From contig CAMTMP010000016.1 of the NCBI GenBank assembly GCA_947073545.1, positions 1 through 64,000 of the forward strand: 64,000 nucleotides of DNA, written 5' to 3'. A program made the translations under genes and the position numbers. This document shows, piece after piece, positions 1 through 9,174 of the stretch. The notes beneath the pieces were generated by a model. That model did not search any database. It saw only the letters and a program-made list of their open reading frames with translations, and was not told the DNA's origin. The stretch's first letter is position 1, and each line of letters opens with the position of its first letter. This stretch comes from an uncultured bacterium. Its GTDB lineage: Bacteria > Bacillota > Clostridia > Lachnospirales > Lachnospiraceae.

Positions 1-215
1 TCCCCGTTGTTTTCGCCTGTTCCGTTCCCCTTGTCCGGGGCGCCGCCGTTGTTTTCGCCTGCCCCGTCCCCGTTGTCCGGTGAATCGCCGTTGTTTTCGC
101 CTGCGCCGTTCCCCTTGTCCGGGGTTTCGTCGTTGTTTTCGCCTGTGCCGTTCCCCTTGTCCGGGGTTTCGCCGCTGTTTTCGCCCGCGCCGTTCCCGTT
201 CTGCTCTTTGCCACT
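1..215. repeat. In-frame 42-bp tandem repeat array inside the large secreted protein
   Basis: About five copies of a 42-bp unit encode a 14-residue repeat of Gly, Glu, Asn, Asp, Pro, Lys and Thr on the minus strand. The units differ by single bases only, and the array continues past the left edge. Copy number could change by slippage without breaking the frame. Confidence 0.8.
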
Positions 216-2411
216 GCTTTCGCCACTGCCGCCGATGGTCTCATTCATATTCCCATCTGCAACCAGTTTACGCCACTTCCCCGGCAAAGAATCAGCCGCA
301 AATAATCTCGTTTTCACGGATTCTTCGAGAGCCGTCTCCCCTTCACCGCCGTTTTCCGTATCGCCGCCTGCGCCGTTGTTTCCGCTGACAGTGCTGTTGT
401 CTGAAACCGCTTCTTTGACCCTTAATCCGGAATTAAGATATAGGAAATGGAAGTTCGGTATCCGCTCCATCGCACCAAGCTCCTGCGGAGTAAACGTCAA
501 TACCTTGATGCGGAATTTGCCATAATCCGGGTTATCCATATTGAGGACATATTTCTTAAACCACTCATTGTTCTTAAAAGTGTTTCTGCACCAGATTTCT
601 TTACCGGCAAACGTGTATTCCTGTCTGCCCTGATTCACGTCCTCTCCGTCCCATTCTATAAATTCGTACTCACCGTCCTCGCTTAAAACAATATCGTCTT
701 TGCTCCTTATGGAATACATAGGCGTATTCGCCGCCGGTTCTGTATTATCGTCTACTTTCTTAAAAGCAACCAGATAATATTCCCTGCTCTCCTGCGCGAA
801 CGCGTTCGTCTTATTTTCATCCTTTTCAACCGGATCATCCGCCGCAGGCTCATCCTCTTCCGGCTCCTCCGGGTCTGCCGGATTCTCGGGGTTCTCCGGG
901 TCTGTCGGAATCTCTGTGTCCCCCGGTTCTTTGGGATTCTCCGGGTCTGTCGGGTTCTCGGCGTTCCCCGGCTCTTTGGGATTCTCCGGCTGTGACGGGT
1001 TTTCTTGGTCCCCCGGTTCTTGGGGACTCTCCGGGCCTGTCGGGTTCTCGGGATTCTCCGGTTTTTCCGGCTGAGCCGGGAGCTCCTGGTTCCCTGTATC
1101 TCCCGGCTCTGTCGGCCCTTCCGGATTCTCCGGTTTCTCCGTGTCTGCCGCCTCCTCAGAATCCGCCGGTTTTGCGTCGCCATCCTGAACCGGATCGCCG
1201 TCCGCAACCATCTTTATCCACTGATTCTTCTGCATCCTTTCCGGCGCAGATACCGCTGCCGCCGCCACATTGCCACCGTTTTCACTGCCGCCACCGGCAT
1301 CTTTCCCACCGCTGGTCGCGTCGTCGCTGCTCTCGCCATTTTCACCGCCGGTCTCGCCGTCGCCGCTTTCATCGTTTCCGCCGCTGGTCTCGCCCTCGCC
1401 GTCTTCGTCGTTTCCGCCGCCGGTCTCGCCCTCGCCGTTTTCGTCGTTTCCGCCGCTGGTTTCTCCCTCACCGCTTTCATCGTTTCCGCCGCCGGTCTCG
1501 CCGCCGTCTTCGTCGTTTCCACCGCTGGTTTCTCCCTCGCCGCTTTCATCGTTACCGCCGCTGGTTTCATCGTCACCGTTTTTGTCTTCATCCGGCCTGG
1601 TCTCTTTCTCGTCCTCCTGCGCTTCCCGGTCATCCTCCTCGGCCAGTGCAGTCATAACAACACCGTTGATTTCTCCCCATGTTCCGCAATATTCATAGAC
1701 ATCTTTATCTTGTTTCGTGTAGATCGGTCTGTCTTCCGCTATGCCGCCGGCCAGATTTTCGTCTATCTTTGTAGCGCTTAACACATTATAATACAAGACA
1801 TCCTCGTAAAACTCATAGCTGCTGTTATACAAACCGTTGTATCCGAAGGCGGCCTGATATCTTTCTGTCCCTTCCTCCGGCGTGTCCCCGATCTTCTCAA
1901 ACCAGCCCGTTCTCTTACTGCCGTCGGACACGATCTTCTCAAAGCCATCCTGCTTCGGCTCCCCCTCCTCGTATTCCGCCGCCACGGCTTCCACGGGAAA
2001 CGCTCCGGTCAAACCGTGCTTCTTATAATACGCCCGAAGCTCCGCTTTCTTTCCCTCGATAAAATCCTTGCGCCTCGTCTGTGGCAGATCACACAGCATA
2101 TCCCGCCAGCTCTTCCAGACCTGCTCCTCCTCGTCCCACTCGCCAAGGAGCGGTTCATAGTCGCCCACCAGAAAGCCGATCTCCGCCGCCTTCCTTTCCG
2201 GTACGACCTCAAGAATGACAAATTCACTCCCGCTCTCCATATAGCGGGAACGCAGTTTTTCAATTCCAAGCAGCGTATCCGCCGCTTCCACCTCGATCGC
2301 GCCGGACAATACGGATGTAATGACAACAGCGGCAGCGGACAGTCCCGCCACTGCCGCCGATGCAAAACGCCTGCTTTTCAGATTCTTTTTGTTTTGTATC
2401 ATTCTTTTCAT
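1..2411 (-). CDS. Large secreted low-complexity repeat protein, last visible gene of the pilus operon (partial, C-terminus missing)
   Basis: The frame opens at an ATG preceded by GGGAAG and stays open to the window edge, so at least 803 residues are present and the C-terminus is missing. Residues 1-44 look like a Sec signal peptide (basic start, Ala/Val-rich core, VEAA end). Residues 45-250 look globular, with the phrase FVILEVVPERKAAEIGFLVG. Residues about 270-375 are an acidic Gly-rich repeat of about 12 residues (ETSGGNDESGEG type). Residues 420-525 are Pro/Glu/Asn-rich (PENPKEPGD type). A second globular part follows, then a 14-residue repeat (ETPDKGNGTGENND type) to the edge. It sits 42 bp downstream of a pseudopilin gene, so it may be a surface protein or adhesin exported with the pilus. 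I do not recognise a named family; the function is inferred from position only. Confidence 0.75.
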   Translation of the reverse strand, partial: MKRMIQNKKNLKSRRFASAAVAGLSAAAVVITSVLSGAIEVEAADTLLGIEKLRSRYMESGSEFVILEVVPERKAAEIGFLVGDYEPLLGEWDEEEQVWKSWRDMLCDLPQTRRKDFIEGKKAELRAYYKKHGLTGAFPVEAVAAEYEEGEPKQDGFEKIVSDGSKRTGWFEKIGDTPEEGTERYQAAFGYNGLYNSSYEFYEDVLYYNVLSATKIDENLAGGIAEDRPIYTKQDKDVYEYCGTWGEINGVVMTALAEEDDREAQEDEKETRPDEDKNGDDETSGGNDESGEGETSGGNDEDGGETGGGNDESGEGETSGGNDENGEGETGGGNDEDGEGETSGGNDESGDGETGGENGESSDDATSGGKDAGGGSENGGNVAAAAVSAPERMQKNQWIKMVADGDPVQDGDAKPADSEEAADTEKPENPEGPTEPGDTGNQELPAQPEKPENPENPTGPESPQEPGDQENPSQPENPKEPGNAENPTDPENPKEPGDTEIPTDPENPENPADPEEPEEDEPAADDPVEKDENKTNAFAQESREYYLVAFKKVDDNTEPAANTPMYSIRSKDDIVLSEDGEYEFIEWDGEDVNQGRQEYTFAGKEIWCRNTFKNNEWFKKYVLNMDNPDYGKFRIKVLTFTPQELGAMERIPNFHFLYLNSGLRVKEAVSDNSTVSGNNGAGGDTENGGEGETALEESVKTRLFAADSLPGKWRKLVADGNMNETIGGSGESSGKEQNGNGAGENSGETPDKGNGTGENNDETPDKGNGAGENNGDSPDNGDGAGENNGGAPDKGNGTGENNG
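1290..1600. repeat. In-frame 36-bp repeat array (acidic Gly-Asn-Asp-Glu repeats)
   Basis: Repeats of roughly 36 bp encode the ETSGGNDESGEG-type unit of the large secreted protein on the minus strand. One copy is shortened by two residues. The array gives the complementary strand long Ser/Pro/Arg-rich open frames that are artefacts. Confidence 0.8.
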
Positions 2412-2453
2412 TTTGTCACTTCCCATCACCGTTTAGATGAATTGACTGTTACG

Positions 2454-4514
2454 TTATTCAAAAATGATCGTCACCAGCGCGTTGATACTCGGCTCGGTTT
2501 TTAACGATACTCTGATTGTCAGACTCTTAAACTTGATTTGATTCTTCACATCATTTAAATCTTGATTGCCGCTGCAAGTAACATGCCATTCGCCCTGCGC
2601 CCTCATCAAATTGCTTTCAAGGTTACTAACGGTCGTCTGCTGTACCTCCGGTGTGACCTCCACCCCTTCCGGCGCTTCAAAATCAAGGTTTTCAATTTTG
2701 TATTCCGCCAGCTTATCGTCAGCCCAAATATTCCCATAAAAGCCCTCCATCGTATAGACAAATACAAACGGATTCCACGCAGTCATAGGATTCGGAGCAT
2801 TTTCGATATCTGCATTATAGAGCGTCTTTCCGTAAATCTTTACTGCCGGAATATAGTGGATACGCTCGCGATACCATGTATCGCTAAGCCCATTCTCGTT
2901 CTGACCGACATATTTGCATTGCACCATCACATAGTATTCCTGCAGTGGAGGCAGACCGCTATCAAAAGCAAGCCGATAGCTATACCCATACCCATTGTCC
3001 CCCAAAGGCTCCAATTGCACATACTTTAACCACTGATCGTATTCAGATGGGGTACTTGTATACTCACGCCACTGTTCGAGTATCTTTCCATTTATATCGC
3101 TGAACCTTGATATGGGATTGCCATATTCATCACAGAAGCAGTAGGCAAACATAAAATCTGCCGCACCCTTATCCGTCATTGTGAAAAAGGTACTATCATA
3201 TACCAGCTTTCCGCGCTCCATGCTGGAATCGCCTTCTACAGCGCCGTTATTAGGAATCAGATATTTCACCCTGTTCGTTCTCTTCTCCCCGGTGATACCG
3301 GAATAGGCTTCCACCGTAATATCCAGCATTATGCCGAAATTCGCTTCTTCCTTCTTAATGGTCAGCGATAGCATCTTATTATTGTCCGCAAAAGTCTCCA
3401 CCACATCGGAAAGCTCCCTGCCCCCGCCTTCCACTTTAACCGTCCACTGATAAGTAATCGCATCCTCCTCTGCTTTCGTAAATCCCTTGGTGACAGGCAT
3501 TGCATCGTATTGCGGTGCAAATGGCAGCAATTTCTGCGGAATAATATGTACGGACTCAAGCGACTTTAACGCGCCGCCGCCCACTACCTTCACAACCCCT
3601 GTCGCCTTTTTATTCGGGTTGGATTTATAGGTCGCCGTGATCGTCAGGCAGGCGTTTGCCTCGTACGCACCGACCGTCAGATAGCCGCTTGCGTCAATCG
3701 TGCTCAATGTCCCCGTCTCTTCAATCACCCAGTCTACCAGATCGTTCACATCACCGGGCTTGTTCGTGCTGATCCTTGCATATATATTGTAACCGGAGCC
3801 TCTCGTCACCTCGGACACCCCATCCACGATCGGCACCACGCTTCCTCCCGTCTCCGCGCCGGAGTAGTAGAGCTTCATCGTATCCGCCGCCGGTTTTTGC
3901 TCATCAAAGATATTCGCCGGATTATCATCCAAAAGCATACGGTTTCTGAGGGTGATAACCGGACTCGTCGCATAATCGACTATGCCTGTGCCATCGTCAT
4001 AACCCACGCTCACAAGCACAGACTTGACAATCGTCTTCGTCGTGCCGTCCACCGCCTTCGTTGTCAGGGTATCACTCAGATCCACCTTAAAGTCCTTGAC
4101 GTGCTCCGCCAAAAGCTGATCCGCATACTCCGCTGCGCCATCCGAAAAAGTACCGGTCGCTGCGTCATAGCTGACATCCCACTTACTGCAGTACACGTTC
4201 TTATCATTCTTATCCCATCTCACCGCCGACTTGGAATAAACCATAGCGCCGCTCCCGTCTTCCTCGGCGTGATACATCGAAAGCTCCGTCTTCGAACTGT
4301 CCATAGAGACACCGCCGTTTAAATCGATGATCATATCTTCGATCTGATTGACGGTAAGCTCCGCCTCCTTCTGCACGGTAGCGTCGGCGCTTCCCTTGGT
4401 AAAACTTCTGCTTCCCGTCATCATAAAAGACATCGCAATCGTCATAACAACAGACAGAATCGCCGTCGCAACCAACAGTTCCACTAAAGAAAAGCCCCTG
4501 TTCTTCTCCATCAT
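2454..4514 (-). CDS. Prepilin-like protein with class III signal and Ig-like (Big_2-type) middle domain
   Basis: This 686-residue protein starts with EKNRGFSLVELLVATAIL, a type IV prepilin signal: cleavage is expected between Gly and Phe, with Glu at +5, followed by one hydrophobic helix. The ATG at 4514 is chosen because AGGAGAAGG precedes it; the frame opens earlier, but that part is a MITE-like repeat. A region near residues 260-310 (STIDASGYLTVGAYEANACL) resembles a bacterial Ig-like Big_2 fold. The rest is unassigned and far longer than a normal pseudopilin of 150-250 residues. It lies between a FimT-like gene and the large secreted protein. A minor pilin that carries an extracellular domain at the pilus tip is a reasonable inference. 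Confidence 0.85.
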   Translation of the reverse strand: MMEKNRGFSLVELLVATAILSVVMTIAMSFMMTGSRSFTKGSADATVQKEAELTVNQIEDMIIDLNGGVSMDSSKTELSMYHAEEDGSGAMVYSKSAVRWDKNDKNVYCSKWDVSYDAATGTFSDGAAEYADQLLAEHVKDFKVDLSDTLTTKAVDGTTKTIVKSVLVSVGYDDGTGIVDYATSPVITLRNRMLLDDNPANIFDEQKPAADTMKLYYSGAETGGSVVPIVDGVSEVTRGSGYNIYARISTNKPGDVNDLVDWVIEETGTLSTIDASGYLTVGAYEANACLTITATYKSNPNKKATGVVKVVGGGALKSLESVHIIPQKLLPFAPQYDAMPVTKGFTKAEEDAITYQWTVKVEGGGRELSDVVETFADNNKMLSLTIKKEEANFGIMLDITVEAYSGITGEKRTNRVKYLIPNNGAVEGDSSMERGKLVYDSTFFTMTDKGAADFMFAYCFCDEYGNPISRFSDINGKILEQWREYTSTPSEYDQWLKYVQLEPLGDNGYGYSYRLAFDSGLPPLQEYYVMVQCKYVGQNENGLSDTWYRERIHYIPAVKIYGKTLYNADIENAPNPMTAWNPFVFVYTMEGFYGNIWADDKLAEYKIENLDFEAPEGVEVTPEVQQTTVSNLESNLMRAQGEWHVTCSGNQDLNDVKNQIKFKSLTIRVSLKTEPSINALVTIIFE

Positions 4515-4538
4515 GTTTCCTTCTCCTCTGCTTACAGC

Positions 4539-4585
4539 CACGAATCGTAACAGTTCAGCCTTCTGCTTCACTGTTACCACGAATC
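4539..4585. mobile_element. 31-bp mini MITE-like element with 8-bp direct repeats
   Basis: Positions 4547-4577 begin GTAACAGTTCAGCCTT and end CACTGTTAC, forming an imperfect hairpin. Both sides carry CACGAATC (4539-4546 and 4578-4585), which looks like an 8-bp target duplication. The end sequence is the same as the terminal repeat of the longer element at 51202-51341. It lies in the gap between two pseudopilin genes. Confidence 0.7.
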
Positions 4586-4606
4586 CTCCCTGTCAGAGAA
4601 AAACCG

Positions 4607-5176
4607 TTAATCTACTCTCTCCAACACATGCTTACCCGTGTCCGGGTATAAAGTAATCACATACTTCTTCCCTCTGTCAAAAGTGATCTTGATGCAAGGA
4701 CTGCCGTAACTGTCGATCAGGCCAGCCCCAGATCCGTCACCCTTATACGAAGCCTTGCACGCGCCGTTTGCCCGGTCGTAAACCAGTTTCACGGACTGCC
4801 CCGCCACAATGTCCACACTGGTGTGATCCGCAAGCTCACAGGTCACATCCACCTGCGAGCTGCCAATTACCTCATCCTCCGCCAGAACCCAGTCTGCCGG
4901 ATTCGTTCCGGTCACCACCGCGTTCTTCGGTATATAATATTTTACGCGATAGCCGTCAGTGTCTAACAGAAGCTCCATATAGCAGTCCACACTACCCGAT
5001 TTGGCCAGCGCGTAATTCTTTTCTTTTCCAAGCGCCGCCGACATATTGTTGGCGCATTTCCTCGCATGCTGGCCGTTCAAAAGCGGCAGGCCGATGAAAA
5101 CGAAGCCGATCATGATACCCATAATCGCCACCACGACCAATAATTCAACCAGTGAAAACCCTCTGTTTTCTTTCAT
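4607..5176 (-). CDS. GspH/FimT-like pseudopilin
   Basis: The protein has 189 residues and starts MKENRGFSLVELLVVVAIMG, a class III prepilin signal with Glu at +5 after the Gly-Phe cleavage point. The ATG at 5176 is preferred because AGGAG lies 8 bases upstream; that site overlaps the stop codon of the previous gene, suggesting translational coupling. Length and the single N-terminal helix followed by a small beta-rich domain fit GspH/FimT minor pilins, which prime pilus assembly in the inner membrane. The exact minor-pilin type cannot be settled by eye. Confidence 0.85.
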   Translation of the reverse strand: MKENRGFSLVELLVVVAIMGIMIGFVFIGLPLLNGQHARKCANNMSAALGKEKNYALAKSGSVDCYMELLLDTDGYRVKYYIPKNAVVTGTNPADWVLAEDEVIGSSQVDVTCELADHTSVDIVAGQSVKLVYDRANGACKASYKGDGSGAGLIDSYGSPCIKITFDRGKKYVITLYPDTGKHVLERVD

Positions 5177-5187
5177 CCCGACAGCTC

Positions 5188-7653
5188 CTATTTCTTGCTC
5201 CAATTCTCATACGTGATCAGATCCACGAAGGACACCCGCTCGGTACCCATATCGGTTGACGCGTTTCCGCTGGTAATGTAGCTGACTCCGTCGGTAAAGA
5301 TACTCAGCAGATAATAATCATGACTCACCGACAGCTCGTCGATCTTCGTGCGCAGAATATTGGAAAACGTATCCGGATCAAGCGGCTTGATGGTAAGCGC
5401 TGCCCCCGCTTTCACCGTAATATTCCCCTTCGCAATAATCAATCCCTCAAAGTCACTCTCCACCGTCACATTGCCAAGGCTTACCACCATTTTCACCGAG
5501 GACGGCGTGGATGCATTGATCACATACTCATCTCTCTGGGTGAGAATCATACTGTCCGGAGAAGAGCCAAGGGTATCGATCTGGACTTGCTCCGCGCCTT
5601 TTTCATGTAAAATGATCCTGACCTCCGTCTCATCCACAATATTTTGAAAGGCGGTTTTTGTCATTTCCTCATCGGTAAGCTGATTCGAAGTCCGCATAAT
5701 CTTGGCGCACAGTGCACTATACACATCATCCTTGAGCGCCGCGAAACGCTTCGCCTGCTGCTTGTTTCCGGTAGAGTCCGCCGGGGTTTTCACATCCCAG
5801 CCTTCCGCACCCCGATAGACAAGCATATTTCCCGCCATATTCAAATACAGCAGGCTGTCCGCCATCTTAATCTCTTTGGCGTACAACTGCGTGTAGCGGT
5901 CAACCGACTCGGAATTGACGGCATAATAATCCGTAAAATATTGATTGGCCGCATCCTCATCCTTAAACCGCATATAACAATATACGAGAGGGCCTGCGTT
6001 CGTCTGTCTGAACACGACCTCCGGCATATATGCCGTGCCTCCGCCCGCAATCGTCTCCTCGGAAATATAATTATTCAGACTCTTGTTCCCAAGAGCCGCA
6101 ATCCGCCTCGTTCCGTCCAGAAGACAGTACTGATCGGGATTGTTTACAATCCGCTCATACTGCTCCAGAGTCAGCGGATTACACCCAAACTCCGACACAC
6201 CTATGATTCCGTTCTCGCCAATCCTGCACCCGACAGCCTCCGGCGGCGCAAGATAAATAAGCTGGTTGCTCTTCACCGCCACCGACTCACCCATCAGAAT
6301 ATTCTTTTTGTTTTTCTTCTTATCCTCTGTCGCCGTCGTATCCGCCGCGTTGTGCGCCGTGGCCACATAGGCTCTCCCACTGATGGTCAGGCGTTCCAGA
6401 CCGGACATGTCAAGCACGCTGTCCCTGCCGTTTACCACGATGGCGCTGCTGGAATCATGGCGCGTGTCCGCCACATCCCCTGTTCCCGCATCGCCGCTTG
6501 TTCCCCCGCTCCCTGCATCCGCCTCGGACGCAAGATAGCCGAATCCGTTATATTCCCCTTTTAAAACCGCCCGGCTGTCCCTGCCGGACAGTGTGAAATC
6601 GTCTTTCAAATTGACCGTACCGCTCAACTGCGCTTCCGCCGACGCCAGATCCAGATTCCGCGCCCAAAGCTCGACGTCCGTCGTCTTAAGCGTGCTGCTT
6701 TTAGCCACTTCCACGTTCTCCCTGTTGATCACCAAAGCCTTGCTAAGCGGCTCCGCATTGTCCGCCTTCTCAAAAGAAACACTGGTGGGGAGCAGTGACG
6801 GCAAAGTCATCGGCGTTTTCTCATCCGCCTTCTTATCCTTGTCAAAGACCGAGTATACCGGATCTTCCGGTGTTCCCACGAGCATCTGCCCCGCATAGAC
6901 ATCCCCCTTCAGCACGATACTGCCGCCTGCCGAAGTATTACCCATGAAAAGCGTATCGTCAGCGATCATGCAGCACTGCTCCAGATCGGGAAGCGCGGAC
7001 GCCTGCGAAAAATTGAAGGAAGGAATGGATATCCGGATATCCGTACTGATGATCGATATATAACCTGTGTCATTCACATAAGAAACCTTCAGATCCTTCA
7101 ACACAAGTTTGCTGCTGTTTTCCACGATCATCTTAAATTTTTCCGACTCCGTGGCATACTCCAGATTAGACTCCACAATCGCGCCGTAAGTAGCGCTGCC
7201 GCTTAAGAAGGCAGCCCTCGTCCCGTCGCCGTCGCCCCGACTGTCCGCGGACAGGTAGGTTCGCAGCTTAGAGACACTGTATTTTCCCGTCTCTGAAGGA
7301 CTCTCCCAAAGGCGTTCCTGCAGCTCCTTATAATACATTTCATGAAGCGCCTTATTTCTCGCATTGGCGCTTCTGTACAATGCAAAGTTGTTCATGACCT
7401 CACTGTAGGCTTTTGCGAGGGATTCGGAAATCTCCCCCTGCAGACCTACATTGATCTCGTCAAGCACCGTCTCCGCGGTATAGAAGTTGTCTTTGTTGCG
7501 CCTGTCGGCCGCGCGCATCTGATAGCCGGAAAAGGACAAAAACATCAGTACGCTTGCCAGAATCGCGACAAACGCAATGATAACAATAACCATCACCATG
7601 GCGCTGCCTCTGTCGTCCCGCACTCTCTTTTTTCTCTCTCCCGCATTCTCCAT
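5188..7653 (-). CDS. Large PilX-like pilus-associated membrane-anchored protein
   Basis: This 821-residue protein has a basic start, then DDRGSAMVMVIVIIAFVAIL, a single N-terminal membrane helix followed by a charged coiled region rich in Glu and Arg. PilX/GspK-type minor pilins have the same layout, often without the canonical Glu at +5, as here. The remainder (residues 80-820) is a long extracellular part with beta-rich segments such as SLGNVTVESDFEGLIIAKG near the C-terminus. GGAGG lies 12 bases before the ATG. It is 11 bp upstream of the FimT-like gene and 65 bp downstream of a PilV-like gene. The extracellular function is unknown; the size is well above family norm. Confidence 0.75.
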   Translation of the reverse strand: MENAGERKKRVRDDRGSAMVMVIVIIAFVAILASVLMFLSFSGYQMRAADRRNKDNFYTAETVLDEINVGLQGEISESLAKAYSEVMNNFALYRSANARNKALHEMYYKELQERLWESPSETGKYSVSKLRTYLSADSRGDGDGTRAAFLSGSATYGAIVESNLEYATESEKFKMIVENSSKLVLKDLKVSYVNDTGYISIISTDIRISIPSFNFSQASALPDLEQCCMIADDTLFMGNTSAGGSIVLKGDVYAGQMLVGTPEDPVYSVFDKDKKADEKTPMTLPSLLPTSVSFEKADNAEPLSKALVINRENVEVAKSSTLKTTDVELWARNLDLASAEAQLSGTVNLKDDFTLSGRDSRAVLKGEYNGFGYLASEADAGSGGTSGDAGTGDVADTRHDSSSAIVVNGRDSVLDMSGLERLTISGRAYVATAHNAADTTATEDKKKNKKNILMGESVAVKSNQLIYLAPPEAVGCRIGENGIIGVSEFGCNPLTLEQYERIVNNPDQYCLLDGTRRIAALGNKSLNNYISEETIAGGGTAYMPEVVFRQTNAGPLVYCYMRFKDEDAANQYFTDYYAVNSESVDRYTQLYAKEIKMADSLLYLNMAGNMLVYRGAEGWDVKTPADSTGNKQQAKRFAALKDDVYSALCAKIMRTSNQLTDEEMTKTAFQNIVDETEVRIILHEKGAEQVQIDTLGSSPDSMILTQRDEYVINASTPSSVKMVVSLGNVTVESDFEGLIIAKGNITVKAGAALTIKPLDPDTFSNILRTKIDELSVSHDYYLLSIFTDGVSYITSGNASTDMGTERVSFVDLITYENWSKK

Positions 7654-7718
7654 ATGCTCTGACTTCCTCCCAATACCGCTTCCGAAACACGCCAGCCCAA
7701 ACTTTCGCGTTTCGCGTT

Positions 7719-9086
7719 TTACTCTATCTTCGTGCCGGTCAGGCGCACCACCGGATCACTCACAGCGGGATCCGCTCCGTGCTCGTAGACCGTCGTCTCC
7801 ATCGTATAAATCCTGTCCTTCGCCTCTGTCGCGTCAAGGGCCTTTAAACCGGTTCTCTTCAAAATCTCATCCATGCTGGCAAAAGGCATCCCCGGGTTAT
7901 CACAGTCGGTCAGCTCAAGGTTCACAGCCATCCCCTGTCCGGAAACTCCCGGCTGCAGGCCAAGGTTTAAATTTGTAAAGTATCTGCCGTATGTCATGCC
8001 GTCCGCGCCGATTCCATCGTGAATAGACATGTGAACCTCATAGTCGTCCGGTACTTTATACATCATCATATTCGCGGTATCATCCCAGTACACACCCAGC
8101 TTCTTCGTATCATCCGCGGGATCGAGAATATTCTGTCGGATGATATAGATATTGACGGGCAGCTTATCTTTGTTTTCTATGACAATCTCATCCGGCGAAA
8201 TATGCTTTCCTATCACAGTCTCCATCGCCGCGTCGTTATATCTGGGCGCATAATAGAGATACACGCTCTTTAGCCCGATGGGATTGCCCTGCTCATCCAA
8301 CGTCTGCGCATTGTTAAAAATAGTCTTATCCTTGGTCGTATACTCTCTGTACTCGTTGGGCACATTGGCATAGTTGGTCTTGTAGTCATACCTGACTTTG
8401 GCCACGGTCGTCATGACACCTGCCTGATTTTCCTGCTCGATCTTTAAGGTGATCTTGCGCGTCATCTCCTGACCGAACATGGATGCCGTCCAGCTCCCCG
8501 CCGTGGCGCTGTCGGGATTTTGACGCACCGTGTAAAGTTTGTATACCTCCTCATCGGCGCCGTTCGCGTTTACTTCATTTCTGATGCGCTGGATGTAGGT
8601 GGCGCTGTCCACCCCGCTGACCGAGTTCATAATAAGCAGATCCGTCGTGTTTGCCGTCTCATAGGCGCCGCCCGTTGAGCCATCCGGGGCGACGGTGGGG
8701 TTTAAGGTCACCACCACATCAAACATTTCTCTGTCGTCCGATCTGTCATTGATCACACCCTCACGCTTAAACTGATAGGTGAAATGCTCCTGCTGCTTTC
8801 CGTCCGCGCCGGTCTTTAAGGTCGGCGTTTTCGTCACATCATATCTGGCTGTCTTATTGCCCGACGAATCCGTATCTTCCATCACAAGCAGATCTTCCAG
8901 TTTCTCCTTCTCGAAGATTTCCATCTCATCCTGCGCCAGCGTGGTCGCCCGCATAAGACGTCTGCTCCTGGCATTCACACGATACGAAGAGACAAAGCCC
9001 CGGAGCATCGGCACAATAACGATCGCCAAAACAGCAACCGCAATCAAAAGCTCCAGCAGGGAAAAACCTTTGTTGTCTCTTTTCAC
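7719..9086 (-). CDS. PilV/GspI-like pseudopilin
   Basis: The likely start is GTG at 9086, with GGAGG 7 bases upstream, giving 455 residues beginning MKRDNKGFSLLELLIAVAVL. This is a class III prepilin signal with Glu at +5, then a hydrophobic helix. The open frame extends to 9356, but that extension runs through the end of the PilO-like gene and encodes unlikely Arg-rich sequence. The C-terminal 400 residues are soluble and unassigned. PilV/GspI proteins belong to the tip complex that starts pilus assembly; at 455 residues this one is about twice the usual size. Confidence 0.85.
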   Translation of the reverse strand: MKRDNKGFSLLELLIAVAVLAIVIVPMLRGFVSSYRVNARSRRLMRATTLAQDEMEIFEKEKLEDLLVMEDTDSSGNKTARYDVTKTPTLKTGADGKQQEHFTYQFKREGVINDRSDDREMFDVVVTLNPTVAPDGSTGGAYETANTTDLLIMNSVSGVDSATYIQRIRNEVNANGADEEVYKLYTVRQNPDSATAGSWTASMFGQEMTRKITLKIEQENQAGVMTTVAKVRYDYKTNYANVPNEYREYTTKDKTIFNNAQTLDEQGNPIGLKSVYLYYAPRYNDAAMETVIGKHISPDEIVIENKDKLPVNIYIIRQNILDPADDTKKLGVYWDDTANMMMYKVPDDYEVHMSIHDGIGADGMTYGRYFTNLNLGLQPGVSGQGMAVNLELTDCDNPGMPFASMDEILKRTGLKALDATEAKDRIYTMETTVYEHGADPAVSDPVVRLTGTKIE

Positions 9087-9174
9087 CTTGTCTCCTCCTC
9101 TCCGCCTGCATCCTGTCTGTACCAAAACCGATTTTTCCGCGTCACCTTCCTGTATGCCTTCGTCGGCTGCCTGC

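Noticed and set aside
1-1600. Repeat arrays as a CRISPR
   Set aside because: Units are contiguous, in frame and encode protein repeats; there are no unique spacers.
1-1781. Long plus-strand open frames rich in Ser, Pro, Arg and Phe
   Set aside because: They are the complement of the acidic repeat arrays of the minus-strand secreted protein and have no ribosome site.
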